Assembly (NCBI RefSeq): GCF_033958435.1
Contig: NC_134150.1
Span: forward strand, 38,311,501 to 38,375,500
Source: Carettochelys insculpta
Taxonomy: Eukaryota > Chordata > Testudines > Carettochelyidae
Length of the DNA: 64,000 bases
Reading direction: 5' to 3'
A model generated the notes under the pieces. It was not told the origin of the DNA and searched no databases. It worked only from the letters and a program-made list of their open reading frames with translations. Position numbers and translations under genes: made by a program. Positions 44,501-57,699 of this stretch are shown piece after piece; the first letter of the stretch is position 1; every line of letters starts with the position of its first letter.

Positions 44501-47458
44501 ACAGGATCACTCACTACTCGTACATTGGGGAAAAAAACAGGCAGAGAGAACTGGAGAACCTGGCCAGCAATTGGTATGAGCTTTCATTTTAAGTTATCTG
44601 GTCACACATGCAGCCATTATTTTCAATTTCAGTTCTCAATTCTGTGAAACACCGTTCTCAAGGTGCTGGGAGGGGAGGTTGTTTGACTGAGTGTGTATGG
44701 CATGAAAAATATAGTAATAGGCCCCTAGAAGTTGAAGAAACCTCCTTTGCTAGTGCCAGCTATGAGCATATTTTCCCACTTCAGTTACAAATCTTTGTAC
44801 GTGAGACTTAGAGAAAAACCACTGCCACAGATTTAAGATTGGCATTCCTGGAACCAGCTGGCCAGGAAATTACATTTTTCCTGAAAAAGATTTGTCCCAT
44901 TCCTCCTACAATCAATGCACAAGACTTTTTATGTTTAATATAAAACTTAATAAAAGGACAAAAGGGAAGTCTGATATTGATTACAGCTGATCCAAAAATG
45001 AGGAAAAAAAAAGATCCAAGTTGGCAAAAATAAAATGATCAGTGATTGAGCTGTACTGGAATTCTGTGCATGAGCTCATATGTGCCATTGTTCTCAAACA
45101 TTTGGAAAATGTATATGAATCCTGAATGTTTCTTGTATCGTTACTGTTTTCTGGACTTCCAATATGATGAACATACTGTGCTAATGTGTCCCTATCATGA
45201 TCAGCTTTGGCAGTAAAATGGAATTTAGGTGCACAGATAATTAGATAAGGAGGCAGTTTAAGAATTTATATCACACAGACTAGAATGGAATAGATTTTCT
45301 GTTTACATGGCTTTGCAATAGCATGTCTAGAATATATAATTCAACAAGCTCAGAAATGGTGCTCATCACCTGGCATGCTAAAGGAGCAGATATGGACTCA
45401 TTGGTGTGAACTCAGTTTGTTACACACTGATAATCAAAGCAAATATCTGCAACCAGCAGGCAGTTGAAGAAACGTTCTCTTCATCCAAGAAAGCTTGTCA
45501 GTATGACACAGACATTTCTTTTAAAACCCCTATTAATACAGTTACGTAATCAATAGATCAAAGTTCTTCTTAGTGTCGGAATGTGAAGGGATTGGCAACA
45601 GAATAAAGTCTCTTTATTTCTGGGAAAGGAGTGTTGTAATTTGGGCTTCAGTATGTAGCTTTCAAAATACTATAGTTCATTGTCTTATGCAGACCCATGA
45701 AAGGATGGTACTGCACACGTCTTCCATATGTCCAGAATAGAATTATTTATGGAGAACAGGTGACTGTACATGACTTAAAATGGCTATATCGTGCAAATGT
45801 TAAACATGGCAAGTTTTAGATTGAAACCTTTCAACATCTGAGGAGTAATAGTGGATGAGGTGTCAGTAGTTCATATCTCTAGAGGTAAGACCCCTTTTAA
45901 TTTGGGGTTTTTTTTCTATTGGATGCAGAGTATAAATTCCTAAATTAGAGATGTCATCAAAAGAAAACTAGTTTCTGAAGGACAATGTGAAAGAGAAAGC
46001 ACATTTGTGAATGTGTACAACCAGCCTAGTTAAACAGACAATTCCACCCTGGCCAGTGAAGAAATCCAATGCATTATGAGTTGTTTTGATGACTTATGAG
46101 AACTAATAGAAATATTCAAGTCACTCCAGAATATTCAAGTTGAATTTATTATATTCTTGGAAAGTCTGAGACCTAATTCTGACAACCTTTGGCGGTTTTC
46201 ATTCAGGCACAGTTCCCCATGAGATACTCCATGCTTTCACAGCAGTGTAGATCTAGTGTAACTACATGCAGTACATGGCCAAGACTAAGGAAGAACTGCA
46301 GGAAGAGAGTCATGGATATTTTCTTCAACTGGTATATCATTTTGGTCCTCTGTTTCTCGAGGTACAACAGTGACTTTCGTCCATAGGAGTTTCTTTCACC
46401 TAACTGAGGACAAAAGTGGGCCCTCTGGTATAGTAGGACCATTTTCTACCCACTCCAGGGTCACCTGGATACCATTTAGAGTTATAAGTACTGAATGGGG
46501 GCAGAATATGGTCATTAGCACATTAAAATGTTTGGGCCCAATCCTGTTCACATTGAGGTCAATAATTTTGTGATTGACTTCAATGAGTGTAAGAATGTGA
46601 CCTCAGGCTAAATTGTACATGTATGAACATTATGTTTTTTAGAGGGAAAACATGGGTTTCATTGAATCTCCATTAGAGTATAAGGAATCCCACAATAGGC
46701 AAATTTCCTGACCCTATTCTCAACAAACATAAAGAACTCTCTCAAGGTTATGTATTGGAGGACACACTTCTTGTTCCTTGTGCAGTGAAGGATGAGGGGA
46801 GTCAGATTTTCCTATCTTGGTCTGAGAACTGGTGCTGTTTCTTCAAGTGAAAGAAAAAGTGGAATAAAAAAAAAAACCTTAGGAAGATACCCGGGGCAGA
46901 AACAGATAAATGACCACTTAAAGACAGCAGTGTAAACAGAACTTAAGGGTCTAATAAGTCTTATCAGCTGAGGAGGATGGATAGAGGAAAATTAGTAGCA
47001 TTTTATGGGCTTCCTGGTAATGACCTTTTCTTCAACAACTATTTCTTTCACAGATAGTTTTTGTTTCAAGTGAGGAAGCTGTTACAAAATGTGCATAGCT
47101 TAGATTCTTCCCTATTATGAGTGGTTGAATTTTCTGTGATAGCCCTTCACATTCTGGGAGCTACAGGGATCTTTTGCAGCACCTTAGCAAGGGGTAATAT
47201 TTTACATACTTTGATCCCAATTTGTTTGTTTGAAAAAGGAATTTTAAATTCAACTAGTGCTGGAGAAAGATCTTGGATCAAGGGCACAGGCCTGCGTAGA
47301 CTAGATATAGTGATGCCCTGAAATTTCCTCCCATTACCCTCTACCTTATTCCCTTCAGAAGGAAACATCTGTGTGGTTCAGAAAGTAAGACAAACTTTGG
47401 AAGCTTTGCTGTAACTACGATCAGGAACAGTCATGAGTGTGCACGTTTGTGTGCATGA
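44501..47458. other. AT-rich unique sequence, no gene seen
   Basis: About 46500-46620 resembles an ancient dispersed repeat ('gggcccaatcctgttcacat'). Otherwise no recognisable feature in about 3 kb. Confidence 0.5.
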
Positions 47459-47762
47459 CTGCTTGTCTATACTATCGGGGTATACTTACCAGGATACTGT
47501 TCAGGGTTGATCTTTCAGAGTTTGATTTCATGCCTCTGGTAAAGACATGCGAAAACGATTTCTCTGGGTTCAGCAGTCAACCCAGTGTACTCCTCCTCTC
47601 AGGAGAAGTAAGGGAGGTTGACAGGAGAAATGCTCCCATCCACCTCCCTCAGTGAGGACAGACCTTACAGTCGACTGCAGATACCTCAGTTCTAGCTCCG
47701 CAATTGCAGTAGCTAGAATTGTGTATCTGTAGTTGAGTGTAAGGTCCAGTGTAAACCAAGCC
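47459..47762. mobile_element. Harbinger-type MITE, degraded
   Basis: Left end about 'tgcttgtctatact', right end 'agtgtaaaccaagcc'. The interior has 'ctcctcctctcaggagaag' and 'cacctccctcagtgagg', in common style with the 17414 and 42581 elements. Confidence 0.6.
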
Positions 47763-48929
47763 TGAGAGAGAGATGGATAATTATTCATCTGTATTTTCTA
47801 TCAGACTCATATACTACTCCCAATCTTCATAGCCTGAGGGCACCTTCCACATAAAATCAATATCAATAGCAAAGTCTCTAATGGGTTTCACGGAATTTCT
47901 GCCACTCTTTCCTTTCTGAGATCAAACTAAGTAATTGTCTACCAGATTCATTTTACGTCAGCCACCAAAGGGTGGAAATTACACCTCAGTCGTTGCTGAC
48001 CTGGGTCATGTTCAAAACAATGAGTTGCTCATAATTACTGATTTCCATTGCTACAGGACTCTAAATGTATGTGGTGCCCAGGCCACATGCTGACAGTCAT
48101 GCTCAATGACTAGAGGGGATCTGAAACCAGAGCCGGAGTCAGGAATCAGAAGTGAGGCAGAAAAAAGGCTCAAGCAGTCACAAAGCAAAGCATGGGGAGG
48201 ACTGAAACAGGACAGAGCTAATGAAGGAACATTACAACCATAGGCCAAACCACAGAGTTGCTAGCAACATTCAGTGGCAACTGAACTTGGAAGAGGCCTG
48301 CTGGTTCCCCTCTGCGAATCTGCAAGTCCTGCCACAGCCCATCAGAGGTCATTTATTTTCCTGGAGGCTGCACTGGTTAGTCATCTGCTGAAGGTGTTTA
48401 ATTCATTCATAATTATTTTGAAAGTGACCGAGAACGGTACAAGTTACACGCACCACCACCCCTCATCCATCCTACCTCTTTATTTTAATAGCATATATTT
48501 ACAGGAATATAATTTTCTATGTGACACAGCCAAAGGGCCCACCTTTGTCACAGGGCTTCCTACCATGGCCGTTTAGAACTACCCAGCCACCATTGGGATA
48601 AAACATTCAAAATTAGAGGCCCTTGCCACTACAGATAAAGGTGAATCTCTTTTGGTGATTAGTAGTATAGGGCCAATGATACTCAACCGAGCAGTTCAGC
48701 TTCTCATGAGACAGAGAGCAGTAATACACACACTAGCCAGCTCGTGCAAGATGTGCCTTGGAAAAATCTAAAGCCCTGTGGACTTCCACATTAGAAGCCA
48801 TTTTTTGAAAATGTTTCCCAACATTTATACTCCAGATTAATAAATTAGGACCAGCTTGTGCCTCTAAATGTTATGCAGGAGACTCCTTTCAGGATTGCAC
48901 TGGAGAGGCATGGTGAAAAGAACCAATCC
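47763..48929. other. unique sequence, no gene seen
   Basis: Nothing recognised. Confidence 0.5.
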
Positions 48930-49060
48930 TTCCCCATTTTACAGAGCGGAGCTTGAGGCACAGAAAGTTTAAATGCCTTGTCTGAAATCCCATGCAAAGG
49001 TTATGACAAAGCCACATTTTGAACCCATCTGAATGCCAATCTAGTGCTTCAACCTCAAAC
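48930..49060 (-). mobile_element. MIR-type CORE-SINE
   Basis: 'ccccattttacagagcggag', 'cttgaggcacagaaagttta' and 'aaagccacattttgaaccca' are the reverse complement of MIR. Confidence 0.8.
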
Positions 49061-49106
49061 TAAACCCCAACCACTTTGTTTAACAGGAAAAACAAATGCA
49101 GAAGTA

Positions 49107-49993
49107 CTGTAAATTGAACCTCTCTAATCCAGCACCCTCAGGACCCCACCGGTGCAGGACAAGAGAACTTTCTGAATCATGGGAGGTCAATGTTGTCTAG
49201 TTGCTTTACCAACACTTCCACTGCTTACGGGGCTCTTAGAAGACATTTAGGGGTAAATTACAGTAAACACTTGATTTAATGGACTAATGGGGGGAGGGGT
49301 GTCCGTTAAACCCGGATGTCTGTTAAATCGGAGAGTTTACTGAGATTCATCCCTGCCAGGTTCCTCCACCCCCACCCAAAAAAAAATGCCTGCTACTCAC
49401 CCACTGTTGGAGGATCCAGAGCCTGGTGCAATATATGGCTGCAGGGGAGGTCCTGTGCTGCATATCTGGAGCTGCCCCTGTTCCATGTGTCTGGAGCTGC
49501 CAGACCACTCCGCATGGCTAGAGGAGCTGCCACTACACAAGAGCTACCACATGTTCCTCCCAGCTGATGTGGGGGTATGTCCGTATATGTGCCCCACTCC
49601 CAGTGGGAGGAGTGCATGGCGGCTCTGGCAGTGGCGATGGTCCTAGCAGCAGCTCTGGTAAGTCCCTTACTTGGCGGGGGCAGGGCTGGGGAGGTGAAAA
49701 TTTAGGATTTTACTGGCCCTGATTTTACAGGCCCTGATTAAGCGTTCTTCAGGAACAACAGGAGTCTGACAGATGTCCATTGTTCCTTAAGTCTGCTAAA
49801 TCGGGGTCTGTAAAATCGAGGGATTGCTGTACAGATAAATAACAGCACTGAGAGTTGGTGGCTGTAAACAAACTTTATGGAACCATGGGAACTTGGCTAC
49901 ACCCATGATAAGTGGTCGTCCAGTTAACTAAAATTATGCCGGATTACAGATGTGGTTGGACAAGAGAATTCTGATCTAGAGAGGTTCATCCTG
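49107..49993 (+). mobile_element. Tigger-like element, copy C, split by a second Tigger-like element
   Basis: Left part 49107-49260 and right part 49832-49993 together equal about 316 bp, the length of copies B and D. The right end GAGGTTCATCCTG is followed by TA. The split occurs at the TA within 'gtaaattacag', which is intact in copy D. Confidence 0.85.
49261..49829. mobile_element. Tigger-like element (569 bp) nested in copy C
   Basis: Starts CAGTAAACACTTGATTTAA and ends TAAAATCGAGGGATTGCTG, flanked by TA (49259-49260 and 49830-49831). A GC-rich interior without transposase. It interrupts a related TA-targeting element and is therefore younger than the host copy. Confidence 0.85.
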
Positions 49994-50159
49994 TACAAGT
50001 CTCTTTGACCTAGCTGAGGAAGGCACAACAAGAACTGGTGGGTGGAAGTAGAGCTGACTTGTTTGCCAATAGTGCTGCAGCAGAGTTAGGACAGCCGGCT
50101 TCAGCAGTTATGTTGAGCATGCGCAATTTAAGCCAAGCCCCAAATGTGGGGGTAGGGAC

Positions 50160-50465
50160 ATGTGACTCTCATGCGTTGCCTCTGGATTGAAATTAAAGCC
50201 GGACAAATTCCAATTAGAAAGAAAGCAGTTGTGACAGGGAAGATGATTAATCACTGGGACAATCTATCCTGGGAAGTGCTGAATTCCCCATCACTTGAAG
50301 CCTTCAGCTCCAGGCTGGGTGTCTTTCCAGAAGATGTATTTTAATCAAACACTGGTTATTAGGCTCAGCAGAGTGGTAATTCCACGAAATTCTATGAGCT
50401 GTATTATATGAGAGGCCAGAATAAACAATCTAATAATCCCATCTGGCCTTTAATCTTTGTAAAGC
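50160..50465 (+). mobile_element. CR1 LINE 3'-end fragment
   Basis: 'gattaatcactgggacaatc', 'gaattccccatcacttgaag', 'ctgggtgtctttccagaaga' and 'atcccatctggcctttaatc' follow the CR1 3' coding tail and untranslated region in order. 5'-truncated. The 60-codon frame at its start is a CR1 remnant, not a host gene. Confidence 0.85.
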
Positions 50466-53133
50466 ACTGTGAAAATGCTACAAGCCATGGATGTATAAGT
50501 GCTATTATATTTGCCTGCTGTGATCATTCCACTGGCTGTAGCATTGAGTGCACTGTAGCTCTTCAACTATGCAAAAGGGTGTGAGATTAACCCTCAAAGG
50601 CAAGGAATCACAGTTCATACTCTTTTACGTAACAGCTTGGACTAGAACAATACCTAGGGACAGTGTGGTAGAGAGAGGAGGGTGTAATTTCTGCCTTCAA
50701 AGCTTTGTTTTGCCTTTGCTTTTCTTTCTCTAACATATATTTCTGTGGTTTAACTTTATTCCTTTGATTTTTATATGTAACATACCTATATAAGAAAGAA
50801 GAAGAGAAAAAAGTTCTTTGGAAATGTTTGAAATATTCTCTTCTGGAAAAATAATATCCTGTAATATATGGGTAGCCATGTAAAAGCTCTGATTCCTAGC
50901 ACCACAAAACCCTCCTGGGTGTGACTTTACATGGCTGTGGGGGGTGGCTTCGTAATGGGTTAATGTACTATGTTTGCACCTCGGGGGCCCTCAGTTCAAG
51001 TTCTGGCTCTGGTTAGGAAGGAAAATAAGTTTGGTGGTCTCATTAGTCCTCACTGAAAAAAAGTCAGCCGCATAATTTTGTACAGTTGGCCGTCTTAGCT
51101 GTGGATAAATTCAGGACTAGAATAACAGGTTATTGCAAGCCAGGATTGAGGTGCATTGGCAGAAAGGGAAAATTTGCACAGAGCTTGCCTGTACCAAAGC
51201 CAGTGTTAACAGTCTTTTTACTTTTATTTGCTCGGAATTCACTCATATATCTGCAAATCAAAATGGTTTTAAAGACATGGGAAAAAAAAGGTAGCTTTAT
51301 AGTTATAAAACATATAACAGACCCCTTTCCCTACATGTTTTATTGCCGCTCAGCAAATCCCCAAACTCCATCTTTAAATTACTTGAATTAGAAACAATGT
51401 AAAACTAATCAGAATGCTGCTGTCTAGATACCTCTTTGTCTGCAATACAGGAACTTTATCTTTGGTGAAATCATTCCACGGGTTTTCAGTTATACATAAT
51501 CCTTTATAAAAGTCTAATAAATCAGCAAGTTTGCATTTCTGGAAAGGAAATATAATTTCACTAATTTTTACCATGCAAACAACTTGCATTTTAGCAATTT
51601 CCATTAAGGCTGCGGTTTATTGAAGGTGGCCTTCAACTGCAAAAAGCATGAGAGGGCTATTTTAAGACATTCCATTACACACAACACAAAAGCAAATTAG
51701 TGTGACATGTATTTGTTCTATTCTTTTTCCTCCCTAGATAGGTTCAAGATGAGTAAGATCCTCAGCTGATGTAAATCAGTGCCATTTTAAAGACTCTGCC
51801 ATAGATTTATGCAGGTACTTTCCTTTCTTTCAGACTCTTCATTTAGACGATTATCTACCCCATTAAATCCAGAGCCTGCCTGATGCAGCTTATGCTGTCA
51901 CCATGCTTGCTTAAACTGTACTTAGAGGCTGCATTGCTCAGAAGTCCATATCCAGAAGCCACTGAGGATTAATTAGATCTGATATTTATTTCTTTTAATA
52001 TGAAACCCAGATGTGCACAATCAACCAAAAACCATAGGGAGAGCTATGATTTTCTTTCCGGTTTGGACACAGGGAAAATAGTCTTGCCCACCCAGAATTC
52101 AAAACAAAACAACCATAACAAACTAGAACCAAACAGTGATCATGGACAAGCATGTCAATACTTCATTGATCTTCTGCAAAGACCCTTTTCTTTCCCGATC
52201 GTCAAATAATTCAGAGAATCCCAACTTTCCTTTGTTTCAAAATATACAGAACACACCCATTTCATTCATTTATCTTTCTAATAATGTGTGGGAGGAAAAT
52301 GTAGAGGGAGCTGTTTTCCTCTTCATTGGTGACAGAAGAGGAAACAGCAACAAATACGGTGCTGCTTCACAATCCTGTTCTTGAAGATGGGCCTAGTGGT
52401 ATGAGAAAAAATTCTCTATGTTTTACGTGGCAAAAAGAGCAAGTTTCAGTCAATTGTAATGGTGATTTGTGTTCTGGGACACCTGTCTGTTAGGAAGTGG
52501 ACTACGGTTACCAACTCTTTCAAATAGTCAAATGGGTCAGCTGTCTAGATGGTAGTAGCTAGTCCTGGTCAACATTCAGTCAACATTTTTTCTTTTGCTG
52601 AAAATCTGTCTTCTCGAAAACAAGTAGGCTTAAAAGTGTTTCCAATTTATCTTTGAAAAAACAGTGATTTTTTTTCAGGTTTAGATTTTCCCCTTTCCTT
52701 TAAAGCTCTTCTGTTTGCCCTCCTTTCTCATTGGCAAAATGTAAAATGTAAAAGTAGAGGAATAGGATAACATGGAAAAAATGAACAATAATGTGAAAAA
52801 ATAAAAAAAACAGAAACTAAAATCAATTTTTAAATTTTTTTTATTAGAAAATCTGAAAATGTTAAAATCCTCCCAAATATTAAAAACAACCATTCAAAAT
52901 TACTCATGAATCCTACAGAATAATTTTCTTACAGACGGAGTCCTTTGTTACCATACACTTGAGTACTGATTTCAAACCCACTGATATCCCATTAACTCCA
53001 TTGGGGTTTAGTGGATCAGATTTGAACTAGTGGCAAAAGGCCAATCCTTTGAGCTGCCTTGGAAACAATCATTTCTAAAAATTCCCATAGTGGTTTGATT
53101 CTCCACTGCCCAAATCACAGAGAAAATCAGAAA
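50466..53133. other. AT-rich unique sequence, no gene seen
   Basis: At about 50930-51010 the string 'agttcaagttctggctc' resembles a tRNA-type B box and could be an eroded SINE head, but no body is clear. About 51740-51810 and 52970-53030 look like ancient dispersed repeats. Confidence 0.45.
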
Positions 53134-53135
53134 TA

Positions 53136-53454
53136 CAGGTTGAACCTCTTTCATCTGGCACCATTGGTATGTGACCCAGTGCTTGGTGAGAGAATTTGCT
53201 GGCCCACGGGAGGCCAATATTGTCTAGCACATTACCAACACTTTCACAGCTTACCAGGCTCTTAGAACACTTTTGGGGGTAAATTACAGATAAACAACTG
53301 CACATAACACAGAGATCCGGAACTGGTGGCTGTAAACAAACTTTATGGAACCATGTGAAACTTAGCCACACCCATGATAAATGGTCATCCAGCTTACTAA
53401 AATCATATGGATGTTGTGGGATGAGAGAGTTTCAGATTAGAGAGATTCAGCGTG
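53136..53454 (+). mobile_element. Tigger-like non-autonomous element, copy D
   Basis: Starts CAGGTTGAACCTCTTTCAT and ends AGAGAGATTCAGCGTG with TA on both sides (53134-53135 and 53455-53456). 319 bp. It contains the uninterrupted 'gtaaattacagataaacaac' that corresponds to the insertion site in copy C. Confidence 0.85.
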
Positions 53455-53456
53455 TA

Positions 53457-54199
53457 CTTTCACTGAAATTAGTGGAATTATACTAGCGTTAGTGAGACTT
53501 TGACCAGGTTAGTTATGGATTTCTGCAAATTCTGCAGTATCTTCATAATGTGTTTGTAATACATGACATTTTCAAGCTCTCAATTTAAAAGAAAAAACCA
53601 GAAGGACAATAGTAGGTCGATTTTTTTCCAAAGGAATTTTTAATATTTATTTTTCAAGTAGACTGTCAAAAGCAGGCATTTTGCATAGTTTCCTGGAAAA
53701 CTTCCTCACTGCTTTGCAGTTCATAAACCTCACCTTTTTCAGTCCATTTATGGTGCATCTCACAAGTCTGCCCAGCTCCAAATAGTCAGCTGAAAAAACA
53801 AATGGTCCTTTTAGCTCCTACAGTACATGTAAGATATGTCAGGACTCAAACATAATGGGAAAAAATGAAACCACTAAATTTGAACTTAATAGCCACTGCT
53901 ACTGCTGTGTGTTGCATTACTCCTAGAGATTCCAGGTTCTGCAAAATATCAACTAAATTAACTTCATCAACTGAGACACGGTGCTGCTGTTGACTTTCCC
54001 CCTTCTGCCTCTGACACCACGTTTGGTGTAATTAGAAAACTCTGCAGCAGAGAACACCTCTCTCCTCTAATCACATCTTTCTTTTTAAATTCAGAGGGAA
54101 TGACAGAATTTTGCAGCTTTTAGTTTTTTCCAACAGGAAAAAAATTGTTGAGCCTTCAAAATAAGAAAAGAGCAAAAAGCAAGCTCACATGCCAATACT
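53457..54199. other. unique sequence, no gene seen
   Basis: Nothing recognised. Confidence 0.5.
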
Positions 54200-54207
54200 C
54201 TATAGGT

Positions 54208-54857
54208 CAGTGATGGGCAACCCAGGCTAGTGAGTGGGCTGCATATGTGGCCCTGCATCTGAGCAGGCTGCAAGACTGTTGTAACCAAGATGGTCCCTCG
54301 GGTTGTGGTAGTTTTGCTGACTACGCTTGCATATCTAGAATTTGTGGAGTGTGATGATCAGGCCTGCTGACCCTGGGGAAAATAAAGGGGGCAATTAACT
54401 CAGAGCCCAGTGATTCATAAGGGCCTAGGGCGCCCAGCTGTCACCACTGCTTTTCTGGGGATGGTGGCAGCCAGAACCTAAGGCCCTGTGACTTGCCAAT
54501 GGAGCGCCACAGCATGCGCTCTGGGCAGCTCTGGGGGCAAGGAGACCCTGTGATCCAGAAGGAGCAGAACACCCGCATCTTCCTCAGGGGCCAGGCCAGG
54601 CTGTTGACCCCATCGGTGAAAACTGAACAATAGAGCACTTTGACTGGCTGCAGAGGGAGAACATGGCTCTCACAGTCAATGTTGTATAAAGCCAGCACAC
54701 ATCCCTTTGTATCACTTTAGTAATACTGGTAGTAAAAAACCAACATGAACAGAAGCCAGTGGGCATGTGGGCAATGGTAAACAAAATGTCTCATGGGCAG
54801 TACAAAGAACCCTGATGGACTGCCTCTGGCCCGCGGGCCTCATGTTGCCCACCACTG
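54208..54857. mobile_element. hAT non-autonomous element with perfect 8-bp duplication
   Basis: Starts CAGTGATGGGCAACC and ends TGTTGCCCACCACTG, flanked by identical CTATAGGT octamers (54200-54207 and 54858-54865). 650 bp. No transposase frame. Confidence 0.9.
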
Positions 54858-54865
54858 CTATAGGT

Positions 54866-57433
54866 GGAATTTAAAGCTATTAACGTTCCAAAGTTTCAAA
54901 GTGCCAGGGCTACTGTCCAGCTGGTAGATACTGGCTAGCATTAATACAAAGAAAAACCGAAATATGCTGACTCTTTGTGCTGATTAATGGCTCCAGACGT
55001 GAATGAACATAATTGATTTCCCTGAGAGTCAATCATAACTTGTTAGCACAGAATTCGGGTCCAGAAATGTGTTTGAGTCTTTATTTGAACAGTTTTTATT
55101 AAACTGAAAAACCTCATTGAGAGAGAGAGAGGGAGAGGGAGAGAGAAAGAGACACTATACAGTCTTACTAAAAATTGAGAGAGACTTCTCCCAGGTAACA
55201 CGTCTGGTAATGAAAACCTATCGCTGACAATTCCTGAGAATCAGAGGTAGAGCTCGAACTCTCCTTCGCTACAACAGATCCTACTTTGTTGTATATTCAT
55301 ACACGTAGATGTGTCATCTACTTCAGATTTGGAAACTCCATCCACAGTCACATAGATCACTAAAAAACAGATAGCATATTCCCAGCCTGGGGGTAACATT
55401 CATACATGTAATAAAACATGCTTGTTCTAGGACAGGCATAAAATAAGAATCTAAAACCAGACACGATGAAATGCTTGTAACTAAAAACCGCTAAAATGGT
55501 ACTCTGGAGAATAATCAGAAGTCTCCCTGGGCATAACCATTTTATTTTTCTCTTGAAGTCCATGTAAACAACCATATGAGGAGGGGAGAAAAATCAACCC
55601 AAACCACTGCTTGTAATTTTTTGTGGTAACTCTTGCAATGTAAATTTAGAGAAATAAATCTGAGTCAAGGATTGTGTTGAGGCAGTTTGTCTGGATTCAA
55701 TCAAGTGAATGGTTTATAGTAGTCTGATATAATCAAAGAATTAACCAGATTGTCTAATTGAGTCTGTCTATGTCTAATGCTTTTGCTCCACATTACACTG
55801 CTCCTGCATTTACTTAATGTACATATCTTAACTGACTTTTAACCAGCTTGGACTGTGGAAAAATGAGATACAATCATTGATAGTCAAAATTTTTTAACGC
55901 TAAAAGTTTATTTTTTGGAAAATGACCTTTTTTTCAGAAATGAAGGTTTCCACAATTTTAAAATGACATTTTTATTTTTATAATTATTTTCAATGTAATT
56001 ATTGTTTTTCAGTGATTTAAATGAAACAAAAAAGTCTTCTATGATTTTGAAAATGATTTAGCAAAGATGTTGATGATTTTTCTTATGCAAAAATATTGTG
56101 AAAATGAAAAGGAGGCCCATTCTGAACCCTGCAAAATAGAAATAACTACAAAAGTGACATTTTAATGAAATCTTAATTTTCGACTAAATCTAGTTTAAAT
56201 TAGGTATAGCTTTATTCTTGACCTTTTTGTTGAAACTATTGGATAACGCTATTAACTGTTGCTGTATCATACCCGAGAGGAGGCAGTACTTCTTTGATGG
56301 GTGGAATGTTTTACATCAATACTGCCACATGGAAATGCTTTCCAACAATATGTTGACCAAATTCTCAGCCAGATTAAGCCAATGGAGCTACTCCAGCAGA
56401 AAATTCAGTCAAAGAACTGTCAAAGAATGTCAGAATCCTTTGAAATGAAATGTCCTATGTAGGGATTATAGCTAATAGAATTTTCCTGTGAAACAGAAAC
56501 TGTGGCAAAGTGTTGGTTTTGGTGAATCTCCTAATGTGAAACAATTTGGGGAAAAAAGTTTGTTTTGAAATTATCAAAATGTCCCTTTTCCATATTTTTG
56601 AAATGGAAAGTTTCTTTTTTTTTTTCTTCAAAACAATTCTGTTTATAGAAATTGTAGTTAATTTATTTTTAGGCAGCTTACAAATTTAAAATATCAGAAC
56701 TGAAATAAAACCCTTTTAAATGGTTGAAATTAAACATTTTGATTGACTGATCTAAATGTGTGGTACTATATCAGTCTCTGATAATTTTAAATATTAAAAT
56801 ATTTTCTCCAAATTCAGGATAGGCAATTTTTTCAAAATCTTGAAAATTCTCATAGCATGTGAAATATATTTTCCATCCATATTTAGTATAGCTATCCAAA
56901 TAGTTACATGAACTGAACAGCTTCAAAGCATTATTATTAAAGACACATTATAGCTGTTCCAGAAAGGTGAGCAATGGGAATGATGTATCAAAATTTTCCA
57001 CTAAAATAATTTTTCAATGGAAAATTGTATATTTCACCAGCCAAACTTTTTTCATTAAAAGCCCCTGCTTTCTGGGGAAAATATTGACATTTTCTTTAAA
57101 ATCTCGAAAGATTTCACAAAAAAGAAACATCTTAAACCAAAAACAAAAAATTGTTGTGCTTTTGGTAAAAAATCCAGTGAGATTACACAGGCCTTTCAAC
57201 ACACACATTAGAGGTAGGCCCTGTCCACTAAGTCCAAATCTGGATGTAAAATTTACCAAAGTGTAGGGCTATTTAGAAAATAGGATTTTGGTACAGTCCC
57301 ATCTCCAGTGAGAACATAAAGTTCAAATCTATAATTACAGAAGCCCAATCCTTCTTCTCTTTCATACACATACCTATGGTTTAATTAGAAATACATTATG
57401 TATGTGCTTCTCTGAAGACAGGGCAATTTGTTC
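54866..57433. other. AT-rich unique sequence, no gene seen
   Basis: A (GA)n tract lies at 55117-55152. No exon or repeat recognised elsewhere. Confidence 0.5.
55117..55152. repeat. (GA)n purine tract
   Basis: Interrupted GAGAGA run with GGGA variants. Confidence 0.9.
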
Positions 57434-57436
57434 TAA

Positions 57437-57665
57437 GGCTATCTCTACACAGCAGAGCTATTTCGAGATACTGAGGTATCCCAAAATAGCTACTCCATGT
57501 CTTTCAAATGCACCCATTATTTCAAAATATTTCTTGAAATAATGGGCATGCTATTTCTGCATCCCTGTACTTTTTGTTGCAGGAGGAGTAAGGGAAGCTT
57601 TGAAATAGCACATTAGTGCAAATTATCATCTTATTTCTAGTTCAGGGTGTTTTGAAGACATAGCA
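57437..57665. mobile_element. Harbinger-type MITE with TAA duplication
   Basis: Left end GGCTATCTCTACACAGC, right end GAAGACATAGCA, with TAA on both sides (57434-57436 and 57666-57668). The interior 'tatttcgagatactgaggta' and 'tgcaggaggagtaagggaag' is inverted relative to the next element. Confidence 0.7.
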
Positions 57666-57699
57666 TAATAGTCCTCTTCTAAGGCCTGGTCTATGCTAT

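Noticed and set aside
49316..49646. overlapping 83-86-codon frames
   Set aside because: They lie in the nested Tigger-like element and have no transposase motifs.
50930..51010. possible tRNA-like B box (agttcaagttc)
   Set aside because: No matching A box at the correct distance and no cloverleaf visible. At most a SINE remnant.
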